DNA of 13,379 bases, taken from Methanosarcinaceae archaeon. Lineage in GTDB: Archaea; Halobacteriota; Methanosarcinia; Methanosarcinales; Methanosarcinaceae. Made by a program: the position numbers and the translations under genes. The notes beneath the pieces were generated by a model. The model saw only the letters and a list, made by a program, of their open reading frames with translations. It searched no databases and was not told where the DNA came from. Of the stretch, positions 1-6,716 are shown piece by piece; the first letter of the stretch is position 1, and each line of letters opens with the position of its first letter. The stretch lies in contig JAUWBW010000022.1 of the NCBI GenBank assembly GCA_030609665.1, positions 1-13,379 of the forward strand, in the 5' to 3' direction.

Positions 1-426
1 AGGTTCATCTGCTATTTCCCTACTGGCATAGACCAGATAAAGAATCGCCACATTGTTTATAGGCACAATCAATACGGATTCTTCTTTTCCTGTCAGGACA
101 GGACAATACTGCAAAAAATCGGTATCATCTTTGTATCTAAGCACAAATTGCTGTTTTTTTTGTATTTGATTTAAAACATCCCGGAGATCCATTATTTTGC
201 CTTGTGCCAGCACATCTTCTATATTAATTCCGGCATTTGCCACTGGTTGGAGTTCTTGCTCTCCATTTTTGACCCAGATAATACCCCGATGAGCATTCGT
301 TTTATGCACTATCGTATGAATAACTTCTTGAAGCATTTCCGACAGGTTCAAACTGTTACCAATGGCAAGCGAACACTCATAAGAAATACTGAGGTATTGA
401 AAAGAAGATCTCACTGGTTTTTCCAT
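1..426 (-). CDS. GAF-type sensor protein (probable histidine kinase), N-terminal part only
   Basis: Reading the reverse complement from an ATG at 426 gives 142 codons open to the window edge, so the C-terminal part lies outside. The start MEKPVRSSFQYLSISYECS is followed by a helix (SLNLSEMLQEVIHTIVHKT) and a beta-rich stretch (HRGIIWVKNG, ESVLIVPINNVAILYLVYAS). That pattern fits the N-terminal half of a GAF domain as found in sensor histidine kinases. No kinase, HAMP or membrane segment is visible, so kinase identity is inferred from GAF architecture and the FIST neighbour. The start is supported by GGGAG about 9 bases upstream, which overlaps the FIST stop codon. Only three bases separate that stop from this ATG, so the two genes are very probably co-transcribed and translationally coupled. 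It could also be a GAF-only regulator. Confidence 0.6.
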   Translation of the reverse strand, partial: MEKPVRSSFQYLSISYECSLAIGNSLNLSEMLQEVIHTIVHKTNAHRGIIWVKNGEQELQPVANAGINIEDVLAQGKIMDLRDVLNQIQKKQQFVLRYKDDTDFLQYCPVLTGKEESVLIVPINNVAILYLVYASREIADEP

Positions 427-429
427 AAT

Positions 430-1551
430 TTATTCTCCCATACCGATAACTATGGACTTATTGTACAGTTCAATATATTTATCCCCGGTTGAAGCAATTT
501 CGCCTAAACTTAACAATCCAAATAGAAAAACATCACTTCCTGCTTTGTTTGCAATGATCCTTAACTCGTCATTATATCTGTCTTCTAATAATAAGGCTCT
601 GGCAAGACAGTCTACAATCAGGGCTTTGCCAGGGGATATCTTCTTTTTACTTTCAAAGGCAATTTTTGCTTCTTCGGCTGCTAAACCTGCGGCTGCTACT
701 AATTTATCAGGGTACGCTTTTGTAACCACCAACACAGAGTTTTCAGGCATTTCACTGGCAAATAAAAGGCTGTTTTCTTCACCAACACTTAAAGGAACAC
801 GCAGAATGATCTCAGTATCATATTTCAGTATTCCAAGAGGATACGATTTAGCCACATCAAGGAAAGTGTCTACAGTTAACTTGATACCGGCATCTTGCTC
901 AACGATCCTTTTGTAATATTCAAAGGCCGGTTCCCAGTTAATTGATCTTATAATATTTTTATCCACACTGCTGGCAATAGCAGGCTCGGAAATAGGCTGA
1001 CAACCATGGTTTATTCCCACTGACATGAAGTCCTGAGCAGCAGCGATGATTGCCCCTCCCGTGAAGATGTCATCACAAGTAAACAAGGATGGCTGGTCAA
1101 CATTTATAATACTGCCAGCACTGCCACCGATAAATGTCATTTCCGTATAATTTTTTTCGTATAAGGTTTCTATAAGCAATGGAATATTATCTGCATATGC
1201 ACTGGTTAAGATTAGGAGGGTCTGTGTATCTTTTGAAACAAAATCATTAAGGAAATCACCTTTAAATTTGCCCAGGTCTTTAATTACTTCAATTGAAACC
1301 GGAGACTTAAAGGCGCAACCCACCACTCCCTGTTTATACAGCGAGCCGTCATAGATCACTTCAGGGAAAATACCTCCCAATACTTCAATATCCATTGTTT
1401 TTAGTATTGGTTGTAGCTGTTTGTAATCAAACGGCGTTTCTTCTCCAACAAGCAAGAGAATGCCTTTTGCATTGTCTTTGCTTAGTTCCTTCAGGAATGG
1501 CTGCCATCCTTCAAGTTCTTGCCCATCATAGAACTTTATCTTTTGAAACAT
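430..1551 (-). CDS. FIST-domain (FIST_N/FIST_C) sensory protein
   Basis: A 373-residue soluble protein resembling FIST signal-transduction proteins, proposed to bind small ligands such as amino acids and feed two-component pathways. Visible hallmarks are the N-terminal half with ILLLVGEETPFD and GGIFPEVIYDG, the glycine-rich centre MTFIGGSAGSI followed by FTGGAIIAAA, and the FIST_C-like half with SYPLGILKY, LLFASEMPENSVLVV and ALIVDCLARALLL, ending in VFLFGLLSLGEIAS. There is no signal peptide or membrane segment, so it is probably cytoplasmic. An ATG six codons further upstream (1569) exists, but the ATG at 1551 has a strong GGGGGAAG ribosome-binding site directly before it and is preferred. 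It lies between a PAS remnant (32 bases upstream) and a GAF sensor gene (3 bases downstream), fitting a ligand-sensing module. Family assignment is good; the ligand is unknown. Confidence 0.8.
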   Translation of the reverse strand: MFQKIKFYDGQELEGWQPFLKELSKDNAKGILLLVGEETPFDYKQLQPILKTMDIEVLGGIFPEVIYDGSLYKQGVVGCAFKSPVSIEVIKDLGKFKGDFLNDFVSKDTQTLLILTSAYADNIPLLIETLYEKNYTEMTFIGGSAGSIINVDQPSLFTCDDIFTGGAIIAAAQDFMSVGINHGCQPISEPAIASSVDKNIIRSINWEPAFEYYKRIVEQDAGIKLTVDTFLDVAKSYPLGILKYDTEIILRVPLSVGEENSLLFASEMPENSVLVVTKAYPDKLVAAAGLAAEEAKIAFESKKKISPGKALIVDCLARALLLEDRYNDELRIIANKAGSDVFLFGLLSLGEIASTGDKYIELYNKSIVIGMGE

Positions 1552-1583
1552 GATCTTCCCCCTATTCAACTTTCAATTATTTG

Positions 1584-1832
1584 CTAGCTATAATCTCTAT
1601 ATTTCTTGTTTTTGCCAAGTTGTTCTAACAACTGGTTCACCTCTTGTTTTAGCTCAATAACACGTTCCTCTCGACCCAGAGTAGTACGATAAAAAGTTTC
1701 AAGCTCGTTCATTCTTTTTTTGAGTTTCTCTTCCGCCTTCATGTACTCGGTCATATCGTGCGAACTCACCACTATACCTGATATTGCTCCGTCCGCTTCA
1801 ACGTAGGGGTAATATGCCACACACTTGCGCAC
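1584..1832 (-). pseudogene. 5'-truncated PAS/PAC-domain signalling protein, C-terminal remnant
   Basis: The 82-residue frame begins inside a PAS domain. YYPYVEADGAISGIVVSSHD followed by MTEYMKAEE is the PAC end of a PAS domain, and the rest is a coiled-coil tail with the motif LGREERVIELKQEVNQLL, typical of the C-terminus of multi-PAS signalling proteins. The first half of the PAS fold is missing. The only start available is a GTG at 1832, with an in-frame TGA three codons before it and no ribosome-binding site, and the stop of the riboflavin gene at 1852 lies only 19 bases upstream. I read it as the 3' stump of a longer gene cut by a rearrangement. It precedes the FIST gene by 32 bases, consistent with an original PAS-FIST-GAF operon. 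A short expressed peptide cannot be ruled out. Confidence 0.6.
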
Positions 1833-1851
1833 GTACCTTCACAAAAGTGAG

Positions 1852-2553
1852 TCAATCAAGAGCCTGCGCCGCATTTACGCGCCACTTCAAAACCACACCG
1901 TCATCCATTCTCTCGCACGACACAAACTCCAATCCCATAATTTCATTCTCTTCAAAACCCGGACCATCAACAAGTGTCGGCGACGAGGAACCTCCGATTA
2001 TCAGATTTCCAACAAAACTGTATATCTCATCCACAAGCCCGCAGGATAGCATTCCCCAATTCAAACCTGCACCGCCTTCAATCATCAAACGATCAATACC
2101 CACTTCCTTCAATCGCACAACAAGTTCAGGCAGGTCAACCTTATTCTCACCTGCAACGATCACTACAGCCACCTCTTCCAGAACCTTAACCCTCTCACGC
2201 GGAGCCGACCGTGAAACTGCAACAACCCGTGTTCCTTCACCTTTCTTGAAAATATCAGCATCTATTGGCGTTCTTGCTTTACTGTCAACCACAACCCGAA
2301 CAGGATTTTCCTCATGCCCATCAGCCTTGCGTGCCGCCCTGCGTTCCTCTGACTTAACAGTAAGACTAGGATCATCTGCAAGAACCGTACCGATACCTAC
2401 CATCACAGCATCCGAACTTGCCCGAAGTTCATCCATCCTGTCAAAATCCACACTTCCGGATATCCTGACCTGTTTGCGCTCTTTTGTGGATATCTTACCG
2501 TCTGCAGACATTGCTGAATTTATGAATGTAAAAGGTCGTTTCATACTATTCAT
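1852..2553 (-). CDS. 2,5-diamino-6-(ribosylamino)-4(3H)-pyrimidinone 5'-phosphate reductase (archaeal RibD_C type)
   Basis: This is the archaeal riboflavin-pathway reductase that uses NAD(P)H to convert the ribosylamino-pyrimidinone phosphate to the ribitylamino form, feeding flavin and probably F420 synthesis. The sequence has the family start RPFTFINSAMSADGKIST, then VMVGIGTVLADDPSLTV, NPVRVVVDS, and the C-terminal LMIEGGAGLNWGML and GLVDEIY motifs of the RibD_C/DHFR-like fold. At 233 residues it is the usual length of stand-alone archaeal enzymes (about 220-230) and lacks the bacterial deaminase domain. Two starts are possible: ATG at 2553, which overlaps the preceding stop by eight bases and has a weak GGGT site, or ATG at 2544, which gives the common MxRPF start. 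The overlap suggests coupling to the membrane protein gene before it. Its own end is close to the PAS remnant junction. Confidence 0.88.
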   Translation of the reverse strand: MNSMKRPFTFINSAMSADGKISTKERKQVRISGSVDFDRMDELRASSDAVMVGIGTVLADDPSLTVKSEERRAARKADGHEENPVRVVVDSKARTPIDADIFKKGEGTRVVAVSRSAPRERVKVLEEVAVVIVAGENKVDLPELVVRLKEVGIDRLMIEGGAGLNWGMLSCGLVDEIYSFVGNLIIGGSSSPTLVDGPGFEENEIMGLEFVSCERMDDGVVLKWRVNAAQALD

Positions 2554-3424
2554 CTGTTTTACCCATTATCGTATCAGTATAGTGTTTCACAAGGTTCCTT
2601 GTATTTAAATACGTCATATGAAAAGCATTGATATCCTTTTTCATAAAGACGGCAATCGTATTGTCATCCTGACCAATGACCGATGGAAAACCCCAGTTTG
2701 ATCCTGCCACAACGGACTCAATAATCGGATCAGTCCGCAACTGCTCGGATGTTGTGACAATATTTGTTGTAAATGATGTCTTGTAATAATCAGACCATCC
2801 AATTCCGTCAAAAACTCTCAAATATGCAACATAGTTGCCGGGATAATCTATAATGGCTGCTGTTTCGAGTCCATCAAAATCCAGGTCATAGAGTTCAATG
2901 CCATTCTCCTTATCCTCTTCAATGACAATATTCGATGAAACGATATCCTGACCGTTGTTCTCTGTAACAATTGTAAATAAAGCCATTTCCCCGGCTTTTA
3001 AATTCGAAATGTCAAGCCGTTTTATCACAGGTTTCCAATACGGAGTGTAATTGATGACCAGACTGTATGCACCTGATGATGAATCAGTTGATACCGTATT
3101 TATGCCATTTTTCAAATATCCGATCTCAATTGCCGTTGTCTCATCGAGAATTCCGGCATAATTGGTCGTGTTGCCATTGATGGTCACAATGGGATTTGAA
3201 GCTGGACCAGAAGCGTTGTAACTAGTAAACACTAACGTCTGGTTGACAGGAGGCAGGTTTCCCTCGATCGAAAAAGAAAAATTTGAATCGGTTTCAGGGA
3301 AATGCGTCCATGTATAACTAGAATAGGGATATGCCAGGTACAATATCGGCACCATTGTAAAAATTACAATAAGTGCCGCCGTCACAACCAATCCAATACG
3401 CAACCTCTCAGCCGCCTTTATCAA
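2546..3424 (-). CDS. Membrane-anchored extracellular protein of unknown function
   Basis: I do not recognise a family. The 292-residue product has a short basic N-terminus and one hydrophobic segment at about residues 9-31 (LRIGLVVTAALIVIFTMVPI), read as an uncleaved anchor or signal. The rest is an extracytoplasmic region rich in N, T, S and beta-forming residues with several N-x-S/T sites. Residues about 130-225 (PVIKRLDISNLKAGEMALF to YVAYLRVFDGIGWSDY) look like an immunoglobulin-like or PKD-like beta-sandwich. The only upstream start is TTG at 3424, preceded by an in-frame TGA, and no strong ribosome-binding site is seen. It begins 22 bases after the CBS gene and overlaps the riboflavin reductase start, so co-transcription is likely. 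A link to riboflavin synthesis is not implied. Confidence 0.7.
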   Translation of the reverse strand: MIKAAERLRIGLVVTAALIVIFTMVPILYLAYPYSSYTWTHFPETDSNFSFSIEGNLPPVNQTLVFTSYNASGPASNPIVTINGNTTNYAGILDETTAIEIGYLKNGINTVSTDSSSGAYSLVINYTPYWKPVIKRLDISNLKAGEMALFTIVTENNGQDIVSSNIVIEEDKENGIELYDLDFDGLETAAIIDYPGNYVAYLRVFDGIGWSDYYKTSFTTNIVTTSEQLRTDPIIESVVAGSNWGFPSVIGQDDNTIAVFMKKDINAFHMTYLNTRNLVKHYTDTIMGKTDE

Positions 3425-3446
3425 CCGATTTCAATGATTAAACTCT

Positions 3447-4298
3447 TTAATAGTTAACGAGTGCTTTCAACAGATCGCGGTCCCGAAGGATTCCAATCAA
3501 TTTCTGGTTTGCATTCACAACCGGCATCTGGTCGATCTTACTGCGCTTCATCTTGCGTGCACAGTCACTAACACCTGAAATTGATGCAGCAGTGATCAGA
3601 TCTTTTACCATTACATCATTTGCAAGAACATTTGGAACCTTTATCCTTGAAACACTGTAATAAATGCTCATCGTATCCCTCATGGATTCCCATGTCCATG
3701 CATCATCATCCGAACCCGCAGACATATCAGACATCTCCACCGTATCCTCGATGACACTTGCACTGATGATATCGCGGTCTGAAATAATTCCCACAAGTTC
3801 CAGACTGGAATCCAAAACCGGAGAAGCCTTGACATGTGCAAGTTCCATAGCCCTTGCCACAACAGGAAGTGGTGTTTCATCCCACACAGGTACAACACCA
3901 TTGTTGAGGTATTGTCCTATCGGCTCTGTTATGCTCAAGTCCGCCATCGACCCGATTACATCCGCGATCGTCACAAGCCCAACAAGTTTATCACCCTCTA
4001 CCACAGGCAACCTTCGTATCCTGTTCTCAAGGAATAGCCTTGCTGCATCAGTGATGTTTGCATCGGGTGCAATCGTTTGTGGGTCCCTTGCCATAAGAAG
4101 TGCAAGTTGCTCCTCTTCAGGTTTTCGGAGTAAATTTGTACGGGTTATGAGTCCAACAACCTTGTTATCCTTTAATACAGGTACTCCCGAAATGCGTTTA
4201 TTTTTTAATATCTTAAGAACTTCATCTCTTGAACCTGGAAGGGTTGCGCATGCGACATCCCTGACCATGATCTCTTCAATGATTGTGTTTTTAGGCAT
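3447..4298 (-). CDS. Four-CBS-domain regulatory protein
   Basis: This 283-residue protein is made almost entirely of four CBS repeats: about 8-58 (MVRDVACATL to VVGLITRTNLL), 66-120 (MARDPQTIAPDANI to LVGLVTIADVIG), 128-182 (VVPVWDETPLPVVARAM to LVGIISDRDII) and 222-283 (NDVMVKDLITAA to LIGILRDRDLLKAL). Paired CBS domains form Bateman modules that usually bind adenosine nucleotides or S-adenosyl ligands and modulate a partner. There is no attached catalytic domain, so it probably acts as a stand-alone cytoplasmic sensor. An acidic, serine-rich linker (MSDMSAGSDDDAW) separates repeats 3 and 4. The ATG at 4298 has GAGGT about ten bases upstream. It lies 26 bases after a UspA gene, and the two may share a nucleotide-sensing stress role; that is inference from adjacency. 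Confidence 0.88.
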   Translation of the reverse strand: MPKNTIIEEIMVRDVACATLPGSRDEVLKILKNKRISGVPVLKDNKVVGLITRTNLLRKPEEEQLALLMARDPQTIAPDANITDAARLFLENRIRRLPVVEGDKLVGLVTIADVIGSMADLSITEPIGQYLNNGVVPVWDETPLPVVARAMELAHVKASPVLDSSLELVGIISDRDIISASVIEDTVEMSDMSAGSDDDAWTWESMRDTMSIYYSVSRIKVPNVLANDVMVKDLITAASISGVSDCARKMKRSKIDQMPVVNANQKLIGILRDRDLLKALVNY

Positions 4299-4324
4299 GT
4301 TTTTTTAACCTCGTAAATTAAAAA

Positions 4325-4780
4325 TCATTCTTCTTTTGGGTTTCCACGTACCACCAGTACAGGTACCTTGGAATTGCGTGTGACCTTCTCTGCAACACTG
4401 CCAAGCAAGAACCGATCCAGTCCACCCTTACCAAGCGTTCCCAACACGATAACATCAATCTCATTGTTATGTGCAAACTCAATGATCTCATGACTTGGAT
4501 GACCTTCAAGCAATGACCCCTCGATATCAATGCCTGATGCTTTTGCATCATCCACTATCTGTTGAATTGCTTCATTACCCTCCTTTTGCAGGAGTTCATA
4601 CATCATTTCCCATCCTGCATCCATTGGAACAGAAGCGAACGCTGCGGTATCAACCACATACGCAACATTGACTTTCGCACCGCTCAATCTTGCAAGTTCA
4701 ATGCCATATGTAACTGCTTTTTTGTTTGGTTCTGAACCATCGGTTGCAATCAAAATTCTTTGGTATAATTCACTGCTCAT
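4325..4780 (-). CDS. Universal stress protein, UspA family, ATP-binding type
   Basis: A single-domain UspA protein of 151 residues, typical for the family. The N-terminal strand ILIATDGSEPNKKAV carries the conserved Asp that contacts the nucleotide. The C-terminal half has the ATP-binding loop G-x2-G-x9-G-S (GTLGKGGLDRFLLGSVAEKV) followed by SKVPVLVVRG, so it should belong to the ATP-binding subgroup. It is probably a cytoplasmic dimer. The ATG at 4780 is preceded by two GGAGAT copies, the outer one at good Shine-Dalgarno distance. Upstream (4806-4848) is a 12-base tandem repeat rich in A/T that includes a possible BoxA. It is followed 26 bases later by the four-CBS gene, another adenine-nucleotide-binding candidate. 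The specific stress or partner is not evident from sequence. Confidence 0.92.
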   Translation of the reverse strand: MSSELYQRILIATDGSEPNKKAVTYGIELARLSGAKVNVAYVVDTAAFASVPMDAGWEMMYELLQKEGNEAIQQIVDDAKASGIDIEGSLLEGHPSHEIIEFAHNNEIDVIVLGTLGKGGLDRFLLGSVAEKVTRNSKVPVLVVRGNPKEE

Positions 4781-4805
4781 ATCTCCATCTCCATCAACCT
4801 TATTT

Positions 4806-4848
4806 AAATTTGAACTTAAATTTGAACTTAAATTTAGATTTGAAACTT
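4806..4848. repeat. 12-base AT-rich tandem repeat upstream of uspA
   Basis: On the plus strand the unit AAATTTGAACTT occurs exactly at 4806-4817 and 4818-4829, followed by AAATTT and a diverged TTTGAAACTT. In the uspA direction the last copy has drifted to AAATTTAAATA, which resembles an archaeal BoxA about 26 bases before the uspA ATG. The array fills the gap between the amidohydrolase stop and uspA, so it may be promoter-related. Confidence 0.75.
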
Positions 4849-5959
4849 ATGCATGTATCACAGATAAAATGTCATCTGGTCTTGCCCGCCTTACAATCCC
4901 ACTTAGCGGATCCTGTATATTTGAAAGATTATTTGAATTTCCATTGAGTATCATCAGATGTGCCTTGTTCCCCTTTTCAATTGAACCAAAACCATCAAGT
5001 CCCAATATTTGACCCCCATTAAGCGTACACATCATAAATACCTGTCTATCGTCAAGCCCAAATACCTTTGACAATACTTCCATTTCGGCGAACATATTGG
5101 CAGAATTCAACATAACATTGTCGGTCCCAACTCCGACTTTGATCCCTGCTTCAAGCATATCACATATCGGTGCCATTCCAACTCCTGTCGTAAAATTCGA
5201 ACGCGGGCAGATGACCACAGGCACACCGGCATCAGCAGTCATTGAAATGTCGCTCTTGTTGGCATTCGTCATGTGGATCAACATATCCGGTTTCAGTGAC
5301 AGTGCTTCTTCAATGTCAGTCCGGTCTTTTTCCCCGGCATGAATAGCGAACAAACGTTTCTGTTCTCTCGTATATTCGAGTATTGCACGAACCATTCCAG
5401 AGTCTATGTCATTGACCCCGCTAATACCAAGACCATTCGCATTCCGCAATACCCTGTCAACTTCGCCAAGTACATCTTCAGTTGAAGCATCGGGTTTATC
5501 CGGTCTGCCAAATATCAATGATCCGATGTCAAGGTCACCAATTGCTTCTTTCAATGCCAGCACACCGAGCACACCACCTTCCCTGAAATCCGCAAACGCG
5601 CACGTACCGGTTGTGATCATATCTAAAATGGTAGACCTCATGCTTTCCACAAGTGCGTGATAGGACGTACTGCGCAATATCCGGTGCTTAAGTCCATCCG
5701 GCGGACGGACAAGTGAATCAAGGTCACGTATTAGTCTGGGTCCATCACATTTTCCAAGTGACGGGTCTTTACACACAGAATCCCCTATATGTGTGTGAGA
5801 ATTTACAAAACACGGTGCGATAATGGTTCCTGTTTTTGACGATTCTTCACCGATCTCTGTTATTACCCCGTCTTTTACACAGATGTAACCATCAACAGGT
5901 TCGAATTCTGTGCCAAGAATGATTGTTCCGGATATTATTTGTTCACAGGGTGATGACAT
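4847..5959 (-). CDS. Metal-dependent amidohydrolase (COG0402-like deaminase/chlorohydrolase family)
   Basis: From ATG 5959 the product is 370 residues and starts directly with the beta-sandwich part (IISGTIILGTEFEP, YICVKDGVITEIGEE) typical of this family. The metal ligands are visible: H55 and H57 in NSHTHIGD, H207 in AIHAGEKD, H229 in LIHMTNA and D280 in GTDNVML. CPRSNF at 251-256 is also characteristic of the cytosine/guanine/S-adenosylhomocysteine deaminase branch. It should hydrolyse a C-N bond, most likely deaminating a purine- or SAH-like substrate, but the exact substrate cannot be read from motifs. The frame stays open to an ATG at 6181, but the extra 74 residues lie before the family's normal N-terminus and do not look like a domain. 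The 5959 start lacks a ribosome-binding site and has a BoxA-like CTATATC about 25 bases before it, suggesting a leaderless mRNA. Confidence 0.85.
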   Translation of the reverse strand: MSSPCEQIISGTIILGTEFEPVDGYICVKDGVITEIGEESSKTGTIIAPCFVNSHTHIGDSVCKDPSLGKCDGPRLIRDLDSLVRPPDGLKHRILRSTSYHALVESMRSTILDMITTGTCAFADFREGGVLGVLALKEAIGDLDIGSLIFGRPDKPDASTEDVLGEVDRVLRNANGLGISGVNDIDSGMVRAILEYTREQKRLFAIHAGEKDRTDIEEALSLKPDMLIHMTNANKSDISMTADAGVPVVICPRSNFTTGVGMAPICDMLEAGIKVGVGTDNVMLNSANMFAEMEVLSKVFGLDDRQVFMMCTLNGGQILGLDGFGSIEKGNKAHLMILNGNSNNLSNIQDPLSGIVRRARPDDILSVIHA

Positions 5960-5982
5960 CACAAAATAATTGTCATAATAGT

Positions 5983-5989
5983 TGATATA
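5983..5989 (-). promoter_or_regulatory. Possible BoxA for the amidohydrolase gene
   Basis: On the minus strand CTATATC is centred about 27 bases before the ATG at 5959, the distance expected between an archaeal TATA box and a transcription start at or next to the start codon. There is no Shine-Dalgarno site, which agrees with a leaderless transcript. Stronger TATA-like strings (CTTATATAATGG, GATATAAATATG) lie further up near 6070-6105 and could be alternatives with a leader of about 100 bases. Confidence 0.4.
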
Positions 5990-6369
5990 GATACTGATTA
6001 TAAGCGGATGGGATTTTAGAACAGTGCCGGATTTTAGTATAGATGGGGTTTTTGCGAAGTGTGATGCGACATATTTATATCCAAACCCCATTATATAAGT
6101 GTCCAGCGTGTTGTAAGGTCCTTGCACGAGACGTGGCACGAGCCTTTCTGTGATTGTATAGACAACCTCAACACGGTACATTTGATAATGCGATAAAGCC
6201 TGTCACGAGGGAAACTGGTGTGGACAGCGGTGATTACCAATAGGATGATACATCGGAGTTAGTGCGTCAGGTTACAGCATTATCACTATAACTATAATTG
6301 CCATATAGCCATAATTTTTAACCTATCAAGAATTACAACAGTGGATACCGTATTCCATTTACGTTATTG

Positions 6370-6377
6370 ATTTATAC
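6370..6377 (+). promoter_or_regulatory. BoxA for the DUF167-Toprim gene pair
   Basis: TTTATACA begins 29 bases before the ATG at 6399. An archaeal transcription start about 25 bases downstream would fall at or within a few bases of the start codon, and there is no Shine-Dalgarno site before that ATG. This points to a leaderless mRNA for the pair. Confidence 0.55.
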
Positions 6378-6398
6378 AACCTGTATTGATTTACAAAT

Positions 6399-6716
6399 AT
6401 GCCTATAGAAGATGCCGTGAAAGAATCAAAGGACGGAGTTATCATAGACTTTGAAGTGAACCCCGGCTCAAGATCATTGTGCATCCCAAGTGGATATAAC
6501 GATTGGAGAAAACGCATTGAAGTGAAACTTACCCAAAATGCACAGAAAGGAAAAGCGAATGAACAACTGATCGATAACCTTTCAGACCTGTTTGGGATCA
6601 GCAATTCTAATATCAATATAACAAGTGGTGCTAAAAGCGGTAAAAAATCAGTGACCGTGAGAGGTATTGATTACAATGATGTAATATCGATACTCCGATC
6701 AAAGTTGAATGATTGA
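6399..6716 (+). CDS. DUF167 / UPF0235 (YggU-like) family protein
   Basis: A 105-residue protein of the small conserved DUF167 family, found in bacteria, archaea and eukaryotes; its biochemical role is unknown. The characteristic layout is visible: an N-terminal strand VIIDFEVNPGSRS, a basic segment WRKRIEVKLTQNAQKGKANEQLIDNL (the A-x-x-G-K-A-N signature) and a final strand-helix NINITSGAKSGKKSVTVRGI. The length matches the family (about 95-110). The start at 6399 is chosen because it gives the full domain and has a BoxA about 25 bases upstream with no ribosome-binding site. Its stop overlaps the next gene's likely TTG start by three bases, so the two are probably translated together. Confidence 0.88.
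   Translation: MPIEDAVKESKDGVIIDFEVNPGSRSLCIPSGYNDWRKRIEVKLTQNAQKGKANEQLIDNLSDLFGISNSNINITSGAKSGKKSVTVRGIDYNDVISILRSKLND

Larger units (their letters stand above)
5960..6398. other. Gene-free divergent intergenic region, 439 bases
   Basis: This stretch separates the leftward amidohydrolase gene from the rightward DUF167 gene. The left half (5960-6181) is open in the amidohydrolase frame but has no recognisable domain. The right half (6182-6398) holds no ORF, tRNA or clear repeat that I can support. It contains the BoxA candidates for both flanking genes. Confidence 0.6.

Noticed and set aside
202..492. 96-codon plus-strand open frame
   Set aside because: Antisense to the GAF sensor and the end of FIST; the minus-strand reading is clearly domain-like and has a ribosome-binding site.
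1784..2608. 274-codon plus-strand open frame
   Set aside because: Antisense to the riboflavin reductase; low-complexity Ser/Thr/Pro-rich translation with no domain, as expected of an opposite-strand shadow.
3664..4308. 214-codon plus-strand open frame
   Set aside because: Exact antisense of the four-CBS gene, Ser-rich, no promoter or ribosome-binding site.
6182..6398. Small gene or RNA in the amidohydrolase-DUF167 gap
   Set aside because: No start with ribosome-binding site and a meaningful frame, no strong stem-loops; only promoter-like strings are supported.
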